DNA from: WHSW01 sp963742205
GTDB taxonomy: Bacteria > Actinomycetota > Thermoleophilia > Solirubrobacterales > 70-9
Length of the DNA stretch: 64,000 nucleotides
Direction of reading: 5' to 3'
Assembly (NCBI GenBank): GCA_963742205.1
Contig: CAVUKZ010000011.1
Location: forward strand, 124,001 to 188,000
Part shown: piece by piece, positions 8,415-15,861 of the stretch
How positions within the stretch are numbered: the first letter of the stretch is position 1
Layout of the letters: the number at the start of each line of letters is the position of its first letter
Notes under the pieces: generated by a model
Databases searched by the model: none
The model's input: only the letters and a program-made list of their open reading frames with translations
What the model was told of the DNA's origin: nothing
Translations under genes and position numbers: made by a program

Positions 8415-8810
8415 ATGCCCGACGAGCCCACAGCCGACCCCGCCGGCGCAAGTCGGTCCGGGGCGCTGGACCCGAGCACCTTCCGGCCGCGCCGCCGAAC
8501 CACGACGCACGATCGGGCGAAGGCTCTTCACGTCTGCCCGAGCTGCGATTCAGAGCTCGTCTATCCGTTCGACTGGGGGCCCGCCGACCGCACCCGCTGG
8601 CGCGTCGACCTCTGCTGCCCGGAGTGCGAATGGATTGGGGGCGGTGTCTTCAGCCAGGAACTGGTCGACGCCTTCGACGAGGAGCTCGACCGCGGCACCG
8701 AGCAGTTGCTCGATGACCTGCGCCTCCTCGCGCGGGCGAACATGGAGGATGAGGTCGACCGCTTCGTCGCCTCCCTCCAGGCGAACCTGATCGTCCCCGA
8801 GGACTTCTAG
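8415..8810 (+). CDS. Zinc-ribbon-like hypothetical protein
   Basis: A 131-residue protein with two cysteine pairs, CPSCDS near residue 40 and CCPEC near residue 68, spaced as a zinc ribbon, followed by an acidic helical region (LVDAFDEELDRGTEQLLDDLR). Its partners are unknown. ATG 8415 is preferred because GGGCAGG precedes it; the frame is open upstream to 8361. It converges on the polyprenyl synthase gene with a 3-nt gap. Confidence 0.65.
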   Translation: MPDEPTADPAGASRSGALDPSTFRPRRRTTTHDRAKALHVCPSCDSELVYPFDWGPADRTRWRVDLCCPECEWIGGGVFSQELVDAFDEELDRGTEQLLDDLRLLARANMEDEVDRFVASLQANLIVPEDF

Positions 8811-8813
8811 GCC

Positions 8814-9797
8814 CTACGCGTAGCGCTCGACGACGCCGTCGGCGACCATCGTCAGCAGCTCCGCGCGCTGGCCCTGTCCCGCACGCGAGGCGAGCGCCTC
8901 CTTCGCCTCGACGACTCGTCCCCGAGCGTCCGCGCGGACCACGTCGAGCACGCCCGTCGCAGCGATCCGCTCGCACGCCGCCTCGGCGCCGGCCTGGTCG
9001 AGCGCGCGCAGGTCGAGCTCGGCGAGGCCCGGGTCGCGCTCGCGGGCGAGGATCAGCGGCATGGTCACCGTGCCGTCGAGCAGGTCGGTGCCGAGCGCCT
9101 TGCCCGTGCGCTCCGGCGGGCCGGTGACGTCGAGGACGTCGTCGAGCAGCTGGAACGCGAGCCCGATCTGACGCCCGTAGAGGCGCAGCGCCTCCGCCTC
9201 GTCGGGCTCGGGCTCGGCGCCGATCAGGCACGCGCACTCGAACAGCTGGGCCGTCTTTAGCCGGCAGCGCTCGAGGTAGCGCTCGGCGGAGATCGTGATG
9301 TCGAACGCGTCGCGGCGCTGCGCCAGCTCGCCGCGCGCGAGGCCCACCGACGTCCGGGCGAGGAGCGCGACCCGGCGGCCGTCGTCGGGCTCGGACCCGG
9401 CGAGCTCGGCGAACGCGCGCGAGAACAGCCGGTCGCCGACCGCGGTCGCCGTGGCGCGCCCCGCGCGCGCGACCACCGTCGGCAGCCCGCGCCGCAGCGG
9501 CGCGGCGTCGAGCACGTCGTCGTGGACCAGGGTCGCCATGTGCACCAGCTCGATCGCGGTGGCGGCGCGCACCGCGCCGTCGCCCGCGTCCGGGCCCGCG
9601 CAGACCAGGACCAGCATGGGCCGCAGGCGCTTGCCGCCCGCCTGCAGGGTCGCTCCCGCCTCCGCCGCCAGCGTCGCCCCGCCACCGCCCACGACCTCCG
9701 CCAGCCGCCGTTCGACGCCCGCCATCCGTCGCGGGAGCCAGCTCTGCGCGGCGTCGAGCACCTGGGTCACGGGAGGCGGGACGCTGCTGCGGGTCAT
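8814..9797 (-). CDS. Polyprenyl diphosphate synthase (trans-isoprenyl chain elongation)
   Basis: Condenses isopentenyl diphosphate onto allylic primers to make the menaquinone side chain. It has GGKRLRP at residues 54-60, the first aspartate motif DDVLD at 93-97 followed by LRRG, and the second aspartate motif LLDDVLD near residue 220. Length 327 aa is normal. ATG 9797 is chosen because the longer frame to 9872 would run into menG. It is the last gene of the hemB-qcr-menG operon; its placement beside menG supports a menaquinone role over general isoprenoid use. Confidence 0.88.
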   Translation of the reverse strand: MTRSSVPPPVTQVLDAAQSWLPRRMAGVERRLAEVVGGGGATLAAEAGATLQAGGKRLRPMLVLVCAGPDAGDGAVRAATAIELVHMATLVHDDVLDAAPLRRGLPTVVARAGRATATAVGDRLFSRAFAELAGSEPDDGRRVALLARTSVGLARGELAQRRDAFDITISAERYLERCRLKTAQLFECACLIGAEPEPDEAEALRLYGRQIGLAFQLLDDVLDVTGPPERTGKALGTDLLDGTVTMPLILARERDPGLAELDLRALDQAGAEAACERIAATGVLDVVRADARGRVVEAKEALASRAGQGQRAELLTMVADGVVERYA

Positions 9798-9831
9798 CGG
9801 GATCTGCTGGGGTCGAGCGGCGGCGGCGCGC

Positions 9832-10560
9832 TCACGCGGGCCGCGCGCCGGAGTGGATCGCGATGATCCCACCGGCGAGCACCGTGTAGCGGATCCGCTC
9901 GAGGCCGGCGCGGTCCATGAGCAGGGCCAGCCCCTCCGGCGGGGGGAAGCGCTTCACCGACTCGGGCAGGTAGGAGTAGGCCTCGCGGTCGCCGGCCAGC
10001 GTCCCGAGCGCCGGCACGATGCGGTCGAACCAGAGGCTGAAGAAGAACGAGAGCGGCGGGCGGGTCGGGTTGGTGATCTCGAGGATCACCAGGCGCCCGC
10101 CCGGCTTCAGCACCCGGGTGAGCTCGCGGACGCCGCGTCCGAGGTCCGCCAGGTTGCGGACGCCGAAGCCGACGGTGACCGCATCGAAGCTGGCGTCGTC
10201 GTAGCTCAGGTCAAGGGCGTCCTGCCACTCGAAGCGCACGGCACCCGCGCCCCGTTCGCCGGCCTTCGCACGCGCCAGATCGAGCATGCGCTCGGAGAAG
10301 TCGGAGCCGATCACCCGCCCGTCCGGCTCGACCCGGCGGGCGAGGGCGAAGGAGAGGTCGCCGGTGCCGCAGCAGGCGTCGAGCGCGACGTCCCCCGGCG
10401 CGAGCTCCGCCCGGTCGGCCGCCCGCTCGCGCCAGGCGTGGTGCAGGCCGGCGGTCATCGCCGTGTTCATCACGTCATAGACGCCGGCGATCCGGTCGAA
10501 CATCCCCCTGACCTGGCCCGCGAACTCGACCTCCTGCTCGGGGGCGACCGCCCCGTTCAC
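9832..10560 (-). CDS. menG: Demethylmenaquinone methyltransferase
   Basis: SAM-dependent C-methylation of demethylmenaquinone (UbiE/MenG family). Motif I DACCGTGD is at residues 61-68, followed by GSDFSERML and VGFGVRNLADL, and the family block FFFSLWFDRIVPALG. GTG 10560 overlaps the qcrC stop as GTGA, which fixes the start despite a longer open frame. Because the neighbouring complex is a menaquinol oxidase, menG (also called ubiE) is the sensible reading. Confidence 0.93.
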   Translation of the reverse strand: MNGAVAPEQEVEFAGQVRGMFDRIAGVYDVMNTAMTAGLHHAWRERAADRAELAPGDVALDACCGTGDLSFALARRVEPDGRVIGSDFSERMLDLARAKAGERGAGAVRFEWQDALDLSYDDASFDAVTVGFGVRNLADLGRGVRELTRVLKPGGRLVILEITNPTRPPLSFFFSLWFDRIVPALGTLAGDREAYSYLPESVKRFPPPEGLALLMDRAGLERIRYTVLAGGIIAIHSGARPA

Positions 10561-11264
10561 TGGCAAGGTCGACGGCTGAGGAACTTGACCAGGCTGTCGA
10601 ACTTCTCCGGGGGCAGGTCGCCGTACTCGGGCATGATCCCGGAGGGGTTGATCAAGGTTCGCTTGATGGCCTCGGCGGGGAGCTTGGAGCCGATCTCGGT
10701 CAGCTCCGGGCCCGGACCGTCGTTGCCGTTGTCGCCGAACTTGTGGCACGCCAGACAGCCGGATTGGGCGGCGACCTGTTTACCCGCCTCGAACTGCGGC
10801 GCGACCTCGAGGTCGATCTCGGTCGGCGAGCCGGCCGAGGCGCCGAGGAAGGTGAGAAACGCCATCGCGATGATGGTCATGATCCCCGCCGTCGTCGCGA
10901 CCGGGCGGCGCCACGGCAGGCGCTCGGCGTTGCGGTCGTAGAACGGCAGCAGCAGGAGCAGGACCATGCACAGGGTCGGGATCCCGATCGTCGCCACCGG
11001 GACGAGCTCATTCGGCTTGATCACGCGCAGGAGCTCGAAGAGGAAGAAGAAGTACCACTCCGGCCGGGGGACGTAGGTGGTCGTCGTCGGGTCGGCCTTC
11101 GGCCCCTGCTCGGCGCCGAGGATCAGCGACATCGCGACGATCACGATGGCGACGATGAACATCATCGCCGAGTCCTTGAAGATCGCGTACGGGAAGAAGG
11201 GCTTGCCCTTCTTCTTCAGCAGCTCGTACTCGCGGAGGTACTCCTCCTTCTCGGCGACGTTCAT
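10557..11264 (-). CDS. qcrC: Cytochrome b subunit IV-cytochrome c fusion (QcrC-like)
   Basis: C-terminal half of cytochrome b (subunit IV) joined to a c-type cytochrome, as in Bacillus QcrC. Residues 1-145 hold three or four membrane segments with the quinol-site motif PEWYF at 68-72. A haem c domain follows with CLACH at residues 170-174 and a likely Met ligand in GIMPEYG. ATG 11264 overlaps the qcrB stop (ATGA). It carries electrons from menaquinol to a downstream cytochrome c or oxidase outside the cytoplasm. Confidence 0.92.
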   Translation of the reverse strand: MNVAEKEEYLREYELLKKKGKPFFPYAIFKDSAMMFIVAIVIVAMSLILGAEQGPKADPTTTTYVPRPEWYFFFLFELLRVIKPNELVPVATIGIPTLCMVLLLLLPFYDRNAERLPWRRPVATTAGIMTIIAMAFLTFLGASAGSPTEIDLEVAPQFEAGKQVAAQSGCLACHKFGDNGNDGPGPELTEIGSKLPAEAIKRTLINPSGIMPEYGDLPPEKFDSLVKFLSRRPCQ

Positions 11265-12109
11265 CCCACTTCCTCCGAGCGCTGCGCCTTTGGCTTCCGC
11301 TCGCCGCGAATCCACGGCGGCGCGGTGGTCCCGAGCTTGACCACGAGGTACAGGTGCGCACCGATCAGGGCGATGATCGCGCCTGGGACTAAGAGCATGT
11401 GGATCGCGTAGAAGCGGGGCAGGGTCGTCGCCTCGAACTCGGCGCCGGCGCGGAGGAAGTCGGCGAGGTAGGGCCCGACGATCGGTCCGGAACCGGTGAT
11501 GTTCATGGCCACGATCGTCGCCCAGTAGGAGCGCTGATCGAACGGCAGCAGGTACCCGGTCAGGCCCATGACCAGGGTGAGGATGATGAGCACGACCCCG
11601 ATCACCCAGTTGAGCTCGCGCGGGTACTTGTAGGCGCCGAAGAAGAAGACCCTGCCCATGTGCAGGAAGATCAGGATCACCATCACGGTCGCGCCCCACT
11701 TGTGCATGCCGCGGACGAACTCGCCGAGGAAGACGTCGTTGGTCAGATGGGTGATCGAGTTGTAGGCCTCGGTCGACGAGGGCACGTAGAACATCGCCAG
11801 GAAGACGCCGGTGATCGCCTGGGCCACGAACGCGAACAGGGTCGCCGAGCCCAGCGTGTAGAACCAGTTCGTCCCCTTCGGGACCTTGCGAAGCAACAGT
11901 CCGGTGAGGAACGGGCTCGCGCCGGTGCGCTCGTCGACCCAGCCGACGACGTCGATCCCGGCCTCGGCGAGCTTGCCGTGCTCGGGCTGGGTCGTGGCCG
12001 GGGCCTCGCCCGGGGCGGCGCCGTTGCCGGCCCCGTTACGGGAGCCGTTGCGGCGCTCGCCCGGCTTGCCGGGCTTGCGCAATGCGCTTGGGACGGGGAG
12101 CTTTGGCAT
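11261..12109 (-). CDS. qcrB: Menaquinol:cytochrome c reductase cytochrome b subunit
   Basis: Cytochrome b6-type subunit of the bc complex, 282 aa, with a low-complexity charged first 60 residues and then four membrane helices carrying the bis-haem histidines (MHKWGATVMVILIFLHMGRV and a later IHMLLVPG). It is the N-terminal half of cytochrome b; the rest lies in qcrC. The start ATG 12109 is 14 nt after the Rieske stop and the end overlaps qcrC by 4 nt. Confidence 0.93.
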   Translation of the reverse strand: MPKLPVPSALRKPGKPGERRNGSRNGAGNGAAPGEAPATTQPEHGKLAEAGIDVVGWVDERTGASPFLTGLLLRKVPKGTNWFYTLGSATLFAFVAQAITGVFLAMFYVPSSTEAYNSITHLTNDVFLGEFVRGMHKWGATVMVILIFLHMGRVFFFGAYKYPRELNWVIGVVLIILTLVMGLTGYLLPFDQRSYWATIVAMNITGSGPIVGPYLADFLRAGAEFEATTLPRFYAIHMLLVPGAIIALIGAHLYLVVKLGTTAPPWIRGERKPKAQRSEEVG

Positions 12110-12123
12110 CTAGGCGACCTCGA

Positions 12124-12783
12124 TCACGGCGGTGGCGCGGTCGTGAACCGCGGCGGGTAGAGGTACTCCCAAATGCCGCCCGTGTACTCGCCCGGGTCGC
12201 GGGCGCGGACCGGCTTGAGGCTGTTGGTGACGCTGTAGCGCGGGCCGATCTGCAGCTCGCCGTTCTCGACCCGGGTCTGGAAGCGGTCCAGCGGGCGCAC
12301 CGGCGGGCCGCCGATGACCTTGCCCTCGAAGTCGTAGACGCCGCCGTGGCAGGGGCAGATGAAGTTGCCGGCGGCGCGGACGAAGCGCACCGGGCAGCCG
12401 AGGTGCGCGCAGCGGGTCGAGATCGCGATGAAGGTGTTGGGGTCCTCGTCGAGATCCGTGCTGCCCTTGCGGATGTAGACGGTGGTCTTGCCCGCGTCCC
12501 CGATGCCGTTGACGATCGTGATCACGGCCTGGCGGTAGGTCTCGCTGGTGTAGTCGTCGGGCGAGCCGACGCCCTCCCACTGCTCGTCCGGGCGGTCGAA
12601 GATCGGCGCCAGGGCAAAGCCCACGACGGGAAGCGCGACGGCCGCGACCGCGATGCCGCCGAAGGCCTGACCGCCGATCGCAAACGCGGTGCGCCGGGTC
12701 ATGGTCTCGCCCTCGAAGTATCCGGCCGGCTTCGGCTTCTCGTGCAGCTCGTGCCGGGGGCTCTTTTCCGTGGGATCCGCCAT
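12124..12783 (-). CDS. qcrA: Rieske iron-sulfur subunit of menaquinol:cytochrome c reductase
   Basis: Binds the 2Fe-2S cluster that takes the first electron from menaquinol. The ligand boxes are CAHLGC (residues 125-130) and CPCHGG (143-148). A twin-arginine motif (MTRRTAFAIGG, residues 28-38) precedes the membrane anchor, consistent with Tat export by the tatAC genes in this window. ATG 12783 abuts the stop of the upstream orphan with no gap. Confidence 0.94.
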   Translation of the reverse strand: MADPTEKSPRHELHEKPKPAGYFEGETMTRRTAFAIGGQAFGGIAVAAVALPVVGFALAPIFDRPDEQWEGVGSPDDYTSETYRQAVITIVNGIGDAGKTTVYIRKGSTDLDEDPNTFIAISTRCAHLGCPVRFVRAAGNFICPCHGGVYDFEGKVIGGPPVRPLDRFQTRVENGELQIGPRYSVTNSLKPVRARDPGEYTGGIWEYLYPPRFTTAPPP

Positions 12784-13392
12784 TCAGGAGAGGTCGCCGA
12801 TCGCGAAGTCTATTGAGTCGGCTGCCTCTCTAAGCGCAACCTCAAGGCCGCCCGCGGCGGCCGCGGTGCTCGCCGCCGCCCACAGCTCGGCCGGCGCCGC
12901 GGCGTCCTCGGCGCGCAGCCTGGCCTTCGCGCGCTCGTGCGCGACCGTGGGCCCGGCGGCGATCGCGAGCGCGCTCGAGAGCCACAGGGCTCCCGCCTCG
13001 CGGTCGGCCACGGCCGGCCCGTCGGCGCCGTCGTGGATCTGGGCGGAGAGGCTGATCAGGTCCGACAGCTCGCGCACGGACTCGAGGTCGCCGAGCTCCG
13101 CCAGGCGCTCGAGCCCGAGCGCGTAGAGGTAGTCGCCCGCGAGCAGCGCCAGGTCGGGCTCGGCGCCGCGGACGACCCGTCCGTCGCCGTAGTGCAGGAG
13201 GTATCCCTCGCGGACGGCCTCGACCACGAGGGCGTACTCGCCCGGCGCACCGGCCGTGCGCGCACCGGCCGCCGCGAGCTCGCCGAGGGCGGGTCGCTCG
13301 GCGGCGGGCTCGGCGACGTGCGGGCTGACCACGGAGCCGTCGGCCCGCAGCAGGCCGGCCAGGTCACGCAGCGCGTCCGCGGGGGCGCTCAT
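12784..13392 (-). CDS. Polyprenyl-synthase-like protein lacking aspartate motifs
   Basis: Not a confidently named family. One segment (AGDYLYALGLERLAELGDL, about residues 86-104, followed by ESVRELSDLISLSAQIHDG) resembles the helix pair of trans-prenyl synthases in which GDYL-type residues precede an Ala/Leu-rich helix. The DDxxD motifs are absent, and alanine-rich helices fill the rest. Such a protein could be the non-catalytic partner in a heterodimeric synthase like HepS of Bacillus. Its place in one operon with menG and a catalytic synthase fits that. It overlaps hemL by 4 nt and abuts qcrA. Confidence 0.5.
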   Translation of the reverse strand: MSAPADALRDLAGLLRADGSVVSPHVAEPAAERPALGELAAAGARTAGAPGEYALVVEAVREGYLLHYGDGRVVRGAEPDLALLAGDYLYALGLERLAELGDLESVRELSDLISLSAQIHDGADGPAVADREAGALWLSSALAIAAGPTVAHERAKARLRAEDAAAPAELWAAASTAAAAGGLEVALREAADSIDFAIGDLS

Positions 13393-14666
13393 GCCCCGGC
13401 GAGGACCTCGGCGGCGGCCTCGCAGGTGTGCTCGATCGCCGCCTCGTCGTGGGCGAGCGAGACGAACCAGGCCTCGAACTGAGACGCCGGTGGATAGACG
13501 CCCCGGTCGAGCAATCCCCGGCAGAAGCGGCCGTAGGCGTCGAGGTCGCAGGCGGAGGCGCCGGCGAAGTCGCGCACCGGCGCGGCGGCGAAGAACGGCG
13601 TCACGAGGCCGGGGACCGAGGCGACCTGCACGGCCACGTCCGCCTCGGCAGCCGCGGCGCGCAACCCCGCGGCGAGCTGCTCGGTGAGCGCGCCGAGGCG
13701 CTCATAGGCTGGCCGATCGAGCTTCGCCAGCGTCGCGAGCCCGGCGGCCACCGCGAGCGGGTTTCCCGACAGCGTCCCCGCCTGGTAGACGTCGCCCGCG
13801 GGAGCCACCCGCTCCATCAGCTCGCGGCGCCCGCCGTAGGCGGCGGCGGGGAGGCCGCCGCCGAGCACCTTGCCCATGATCGTGAGGTCGGCCTCGACGC
13901 CGTAGCGCTCCTGGGCCCCGCCGCGGGCGACCCGAAAGCCCGAGATCACCTCGTCGAGCACCAGCAGCGCCCCGTGCTCGTCCGCGAGCCGGCGCAGCTC
14001 GGCGAGGAACCCCTCGTCGGGCTCGACGACCCCCATGTTCGCGGGCAGCGGCTCGGCGAGGATCGCGGCGACCTCGTGCGCCGCCAGGGCCGCGGCGACC
14101 GCCTCCGGGTCGTTCCAGGGCACGACGACCGTCGCCGCCGCCTGCGCGGCAGGGACGCCGGGGCTCGCGGGGATCCCCTGCGTCGCCAGGCCCGAGCCGG
14201 CCTCGGCAAGCAGCCCGTCGACGTGGCCGTGGTAGGCGCCGGCGAACTTGATCAGCTGCTCGCGACCGGTCACCGCCCGGGCGAGGCGGATCGCACTCAT
14301 CGTCGCCTCGGTGCCGGAGTTGACCATGCGCATCGACTGCACGGACGCAAAGCGGTCGCAGACCTCGGCCGCGAGATCGACCTCGCCCTCGGTCGGGGCC
14401 CCGTAGCTGGTGCCGCGCCCGGCGGCGTCGCGGACGGCCTCGACCACGTCGGGGTCGGCGTGACCGAGGATCAGCGGGCCCCACGAGCACACCCAGTCGA
14501 CGTAGCGGTGCCCGTCGACGTCGATCAGCTCAAACCCGTCGCCGCGCTCGACGAAGATCGGATAGTCGCGGCCGATGGACTTCATCGCGCGCACGGGGGA
14601 GTTCACGCCGCCGGGCATCAGGCCGGCGGCGCGGGCGTAGAGAACTTCGGAGGTGCGGGTGTCCAT
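13389..14666 (-). CDS. hemL: Glutamate-1-semialdehyde 2,1-aminomutase
   Basis: PLP enzyme that moves the amino group of glutamate-1-semialdehyde to form 5-aminolevulinate, the first committed tetrapyrrole precursor of the C5 pathway. It opens with LMPGGVNSPVRAMK, has the class III aminotransferase Asp motif (LVLDEVISGFRV), and the PLP lysine is at about residue 266 in MGKVLGGGLPAAAYGG. Length 425 aa is usual. Start ATG 14666 is just inside a heptamer-repeat hairpin; the end overlaps the next gene by 4 nt. Confidence 0.95.
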   Translation of the reverse strand: MDTRTSEVLYARAAGLMPGGVNSPVRAMKSIGRDYPIFVERGDGFELIDVDGHRYVDWVCSWGPLILGHADPDVVEAVRDAAGRGTSYGAPTEGEVDLAAEVCDRFASVQSMRMVNSGTEATMSAIRLARAVTGREQLIKFAGAYHGHVDGLLAEAGSGLATQGIPASPGVPAAQAAATVVVPWNDPEAVAAALAAHEVAAILAEPLPANMGVVEPDEGFLAELRRLADEHGALLVLDEVISGFRVARGGAQERYGVEADLTIMGKVLGGGLPAAAYGGRRELMERVAPAGDVYQAGTLSGNPLAVAAGLATLAKLDRPAYERLGALTEQLAAGLRAAAAEADVAVQVASVPGLVTPFFAAAPVRDFAGASACDLDAYGRFCRGLLDRGVYPPASQFEAWFVSLAHDEAAIEHTCEAAAEVLAGA

Positions 14667-14671
14667 CAGGT

Positions 14672-14729
14672 CGCCACTCGCCGCTCGCCACTGGCCACTC
14701 GAGTGGCGAGTGACGAGTGGCCAGTGGCC
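14672..14729. repeat. Inverted arrays of 7-bp repeats
   Basis: Four heptamers of the CGCCACT type at 14672-14699, a CG centre, and four heptamers of the AGTGGCG type at 14702-14729, which are reverse complements with a few changes. The whole can fold into a long imperfect hairpin. It exactly fills the gap between the stop of the siroheme-decarboxylase-like gene and the hemL start. Confidence 0.85.
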
Positions 14730-14730
14730 A

Positions 14731-15858
14731 TCACCCGTGCTCGGCTTCCCAGCGCGCGTAGTCGTCCGTGAAGTAGTGCAGCCGGATCTTCTTGTACTCG
14801 GTCGAGGAGTAGAGGGTGGCGCGGTCTGAGCCGTGCAGGTCGTGCTCGTCGGCGATCGACTGCAGGATCGCGTCGCACTCCTCCTTGGAGCGCCCGTGGG
14901 CCATCGTGAACACCGAGTACGGCCAGTCGGCGTAGGTCGGACGCTCGTAGCAGTGGGAGATCCCGCGCACCGACGCCATGCGCGTGCCGGTCTCGAGGAT
15001 CCGCTCGTCCGGCACCTTCCACACGCCCATCCCGTTGGCGGAGAAGCCGGCGCGGCGGTGGTAGAGGATCGCGGCCACCCGCCGCAGGATCTTGCGGTCG
15101 ACCATCCCGCGCAGGTGGTCGAGGAAGGCCTCGGTGCTCATCCCCACCTCGCCCGCGGCGGTGTCGTACGGGCGGTCGGCGACCTCCATCGGCCCCTGGA
15201 GCGCGCGGATCACGGCGATGTCGGTGTCGTCGTAGGGCTGGCGCTCGAGCTCGCGCGGCGTCGCCGCCTCGGCGGCCGTTGCCAGGGCCTCAGTGCCCTT
15301 CTCCATCTCCAGGTTCATGTTGATCTTGAACAGCTTCAGCGTCGGCAGCTGGCGGATCGACTCGGCGCCGGTCAGCCGCTGGAGGACGTCGAGCGTGCCC
15401 TGGAGCCCGAGCTCGGAGTCCGGTGGGGTCGCGATCGTGAACCAGAGGTTGAACTCGTGCGTGCGCAGGTAGTTGTGCGAGACCCCGGGGTGCGAGTTGA
15501 TGATCTTCGCCGCCCGCTGCGGATGCTCGGCGTCGACCTTGGCCGCGACCAGCATCGACTCGTAGCCGAGCGCCCGGGTGTCGAAGATCGGCGTGATCTC
15601 GCGGATGATCCGCTCGGTCACGAGGCGGTCGGTCCGCGTCATCAGGTCGTCGAGGTCGAGGTCGTGCTCGGCCGCGAGCCGGGCGTACGGCTCGGGCGCC
15701 AGCGGGAAATTCGACTGCAGCAGGTTCATCAGCCGCTTGTCGGTGTCGTCGAGCGGAATCGCCGCGCCGTCCTTGCGCGAGCGCGTCTTGGCCTGCGGGA
15801 CCTTCGAATTAGGCGCCTCAACAGCGGCGCGGCTCGGCTGCGCTTCGCTCCGCCTCAC
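14731..15858 (-). CDS. AsnC/Lrp-type protein, siroheme-decarboxylase-like fusion (AhbA-AhbB)
   Basis: Two tandem Lrp/AsnC-like units, each a winged helix plus a RAM-like domain. The first starts near LDDTDKRLMNLLQSNFPL; the second near YDDTDIAVIRALQGPMEV. The block LYHRRAGFSANGMGVWKVPD and the later CYERPTYADWPYSVFTM closely resemble siroheme decarboxylases (AhbB/NirDL family) that convert siroheme to didecarboxysiroheme. Position between hemB and hemL supports a tetrapyrrole role, as enzyme or haem-sensing regulator. GTG 15858 overlaps the hemB stop (GTGA); GTG 15867 is an alternative. The first 16 residues are encoded by a 51-bp dispersed repeat. Confidence 0.78.
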   Translation of the reverse strand: MRRSEAQPSRAAVEAPNSKVPQAKTRSRKDGAAIPLDDTDKRLMNLLQSNFPLAPEPYARLAAEHDLDLDDLMTRTDRLVTERIIREITPIFDTRALGYESMLVAAKVDAEHPQRAAKIINSHPGVSHNYLRTHEFNLWFTIATPPDSELGLQGTLDVLQRLTGAESIRQLPTLKLFKINMNLEMEKGTEALATAAEAATPRELERQPYDDTDIAVIRALQGPMEVADRPYDTAAGEVGMSTEAFLDHLRGMVDRKILRRVAAILYHRRAGFSANGMGVWKVPDERILETGTRMASVRGISHCYERPTYADWPYSVFTMAHGRSKEECDAILQSIADEHDLHGSDRATLYSSTEYKKIRLHYFTDDYARWEAEHG

Positions 15859-15861
15859 AGC
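15811..15861. repeat. 51-bp dispersed repeat, copy A
   Basis: A GC-rich 51-bp sequence identical, by my reading, to 36853-36903 in the opposite orientation. Here it contains the hemB stop codon and the start codon and first codons of the next gene, so it was inserted across a gene junction or both ends evolved around it. Confidence 0.85.

Noticed and set aside
14672..14729. CRISPR-like or terminator reading of the inverted heptamers
   Set aside because: There are no spacers of constant length and no T-run; the unit is 7 bp and the halves are mutually inverted.
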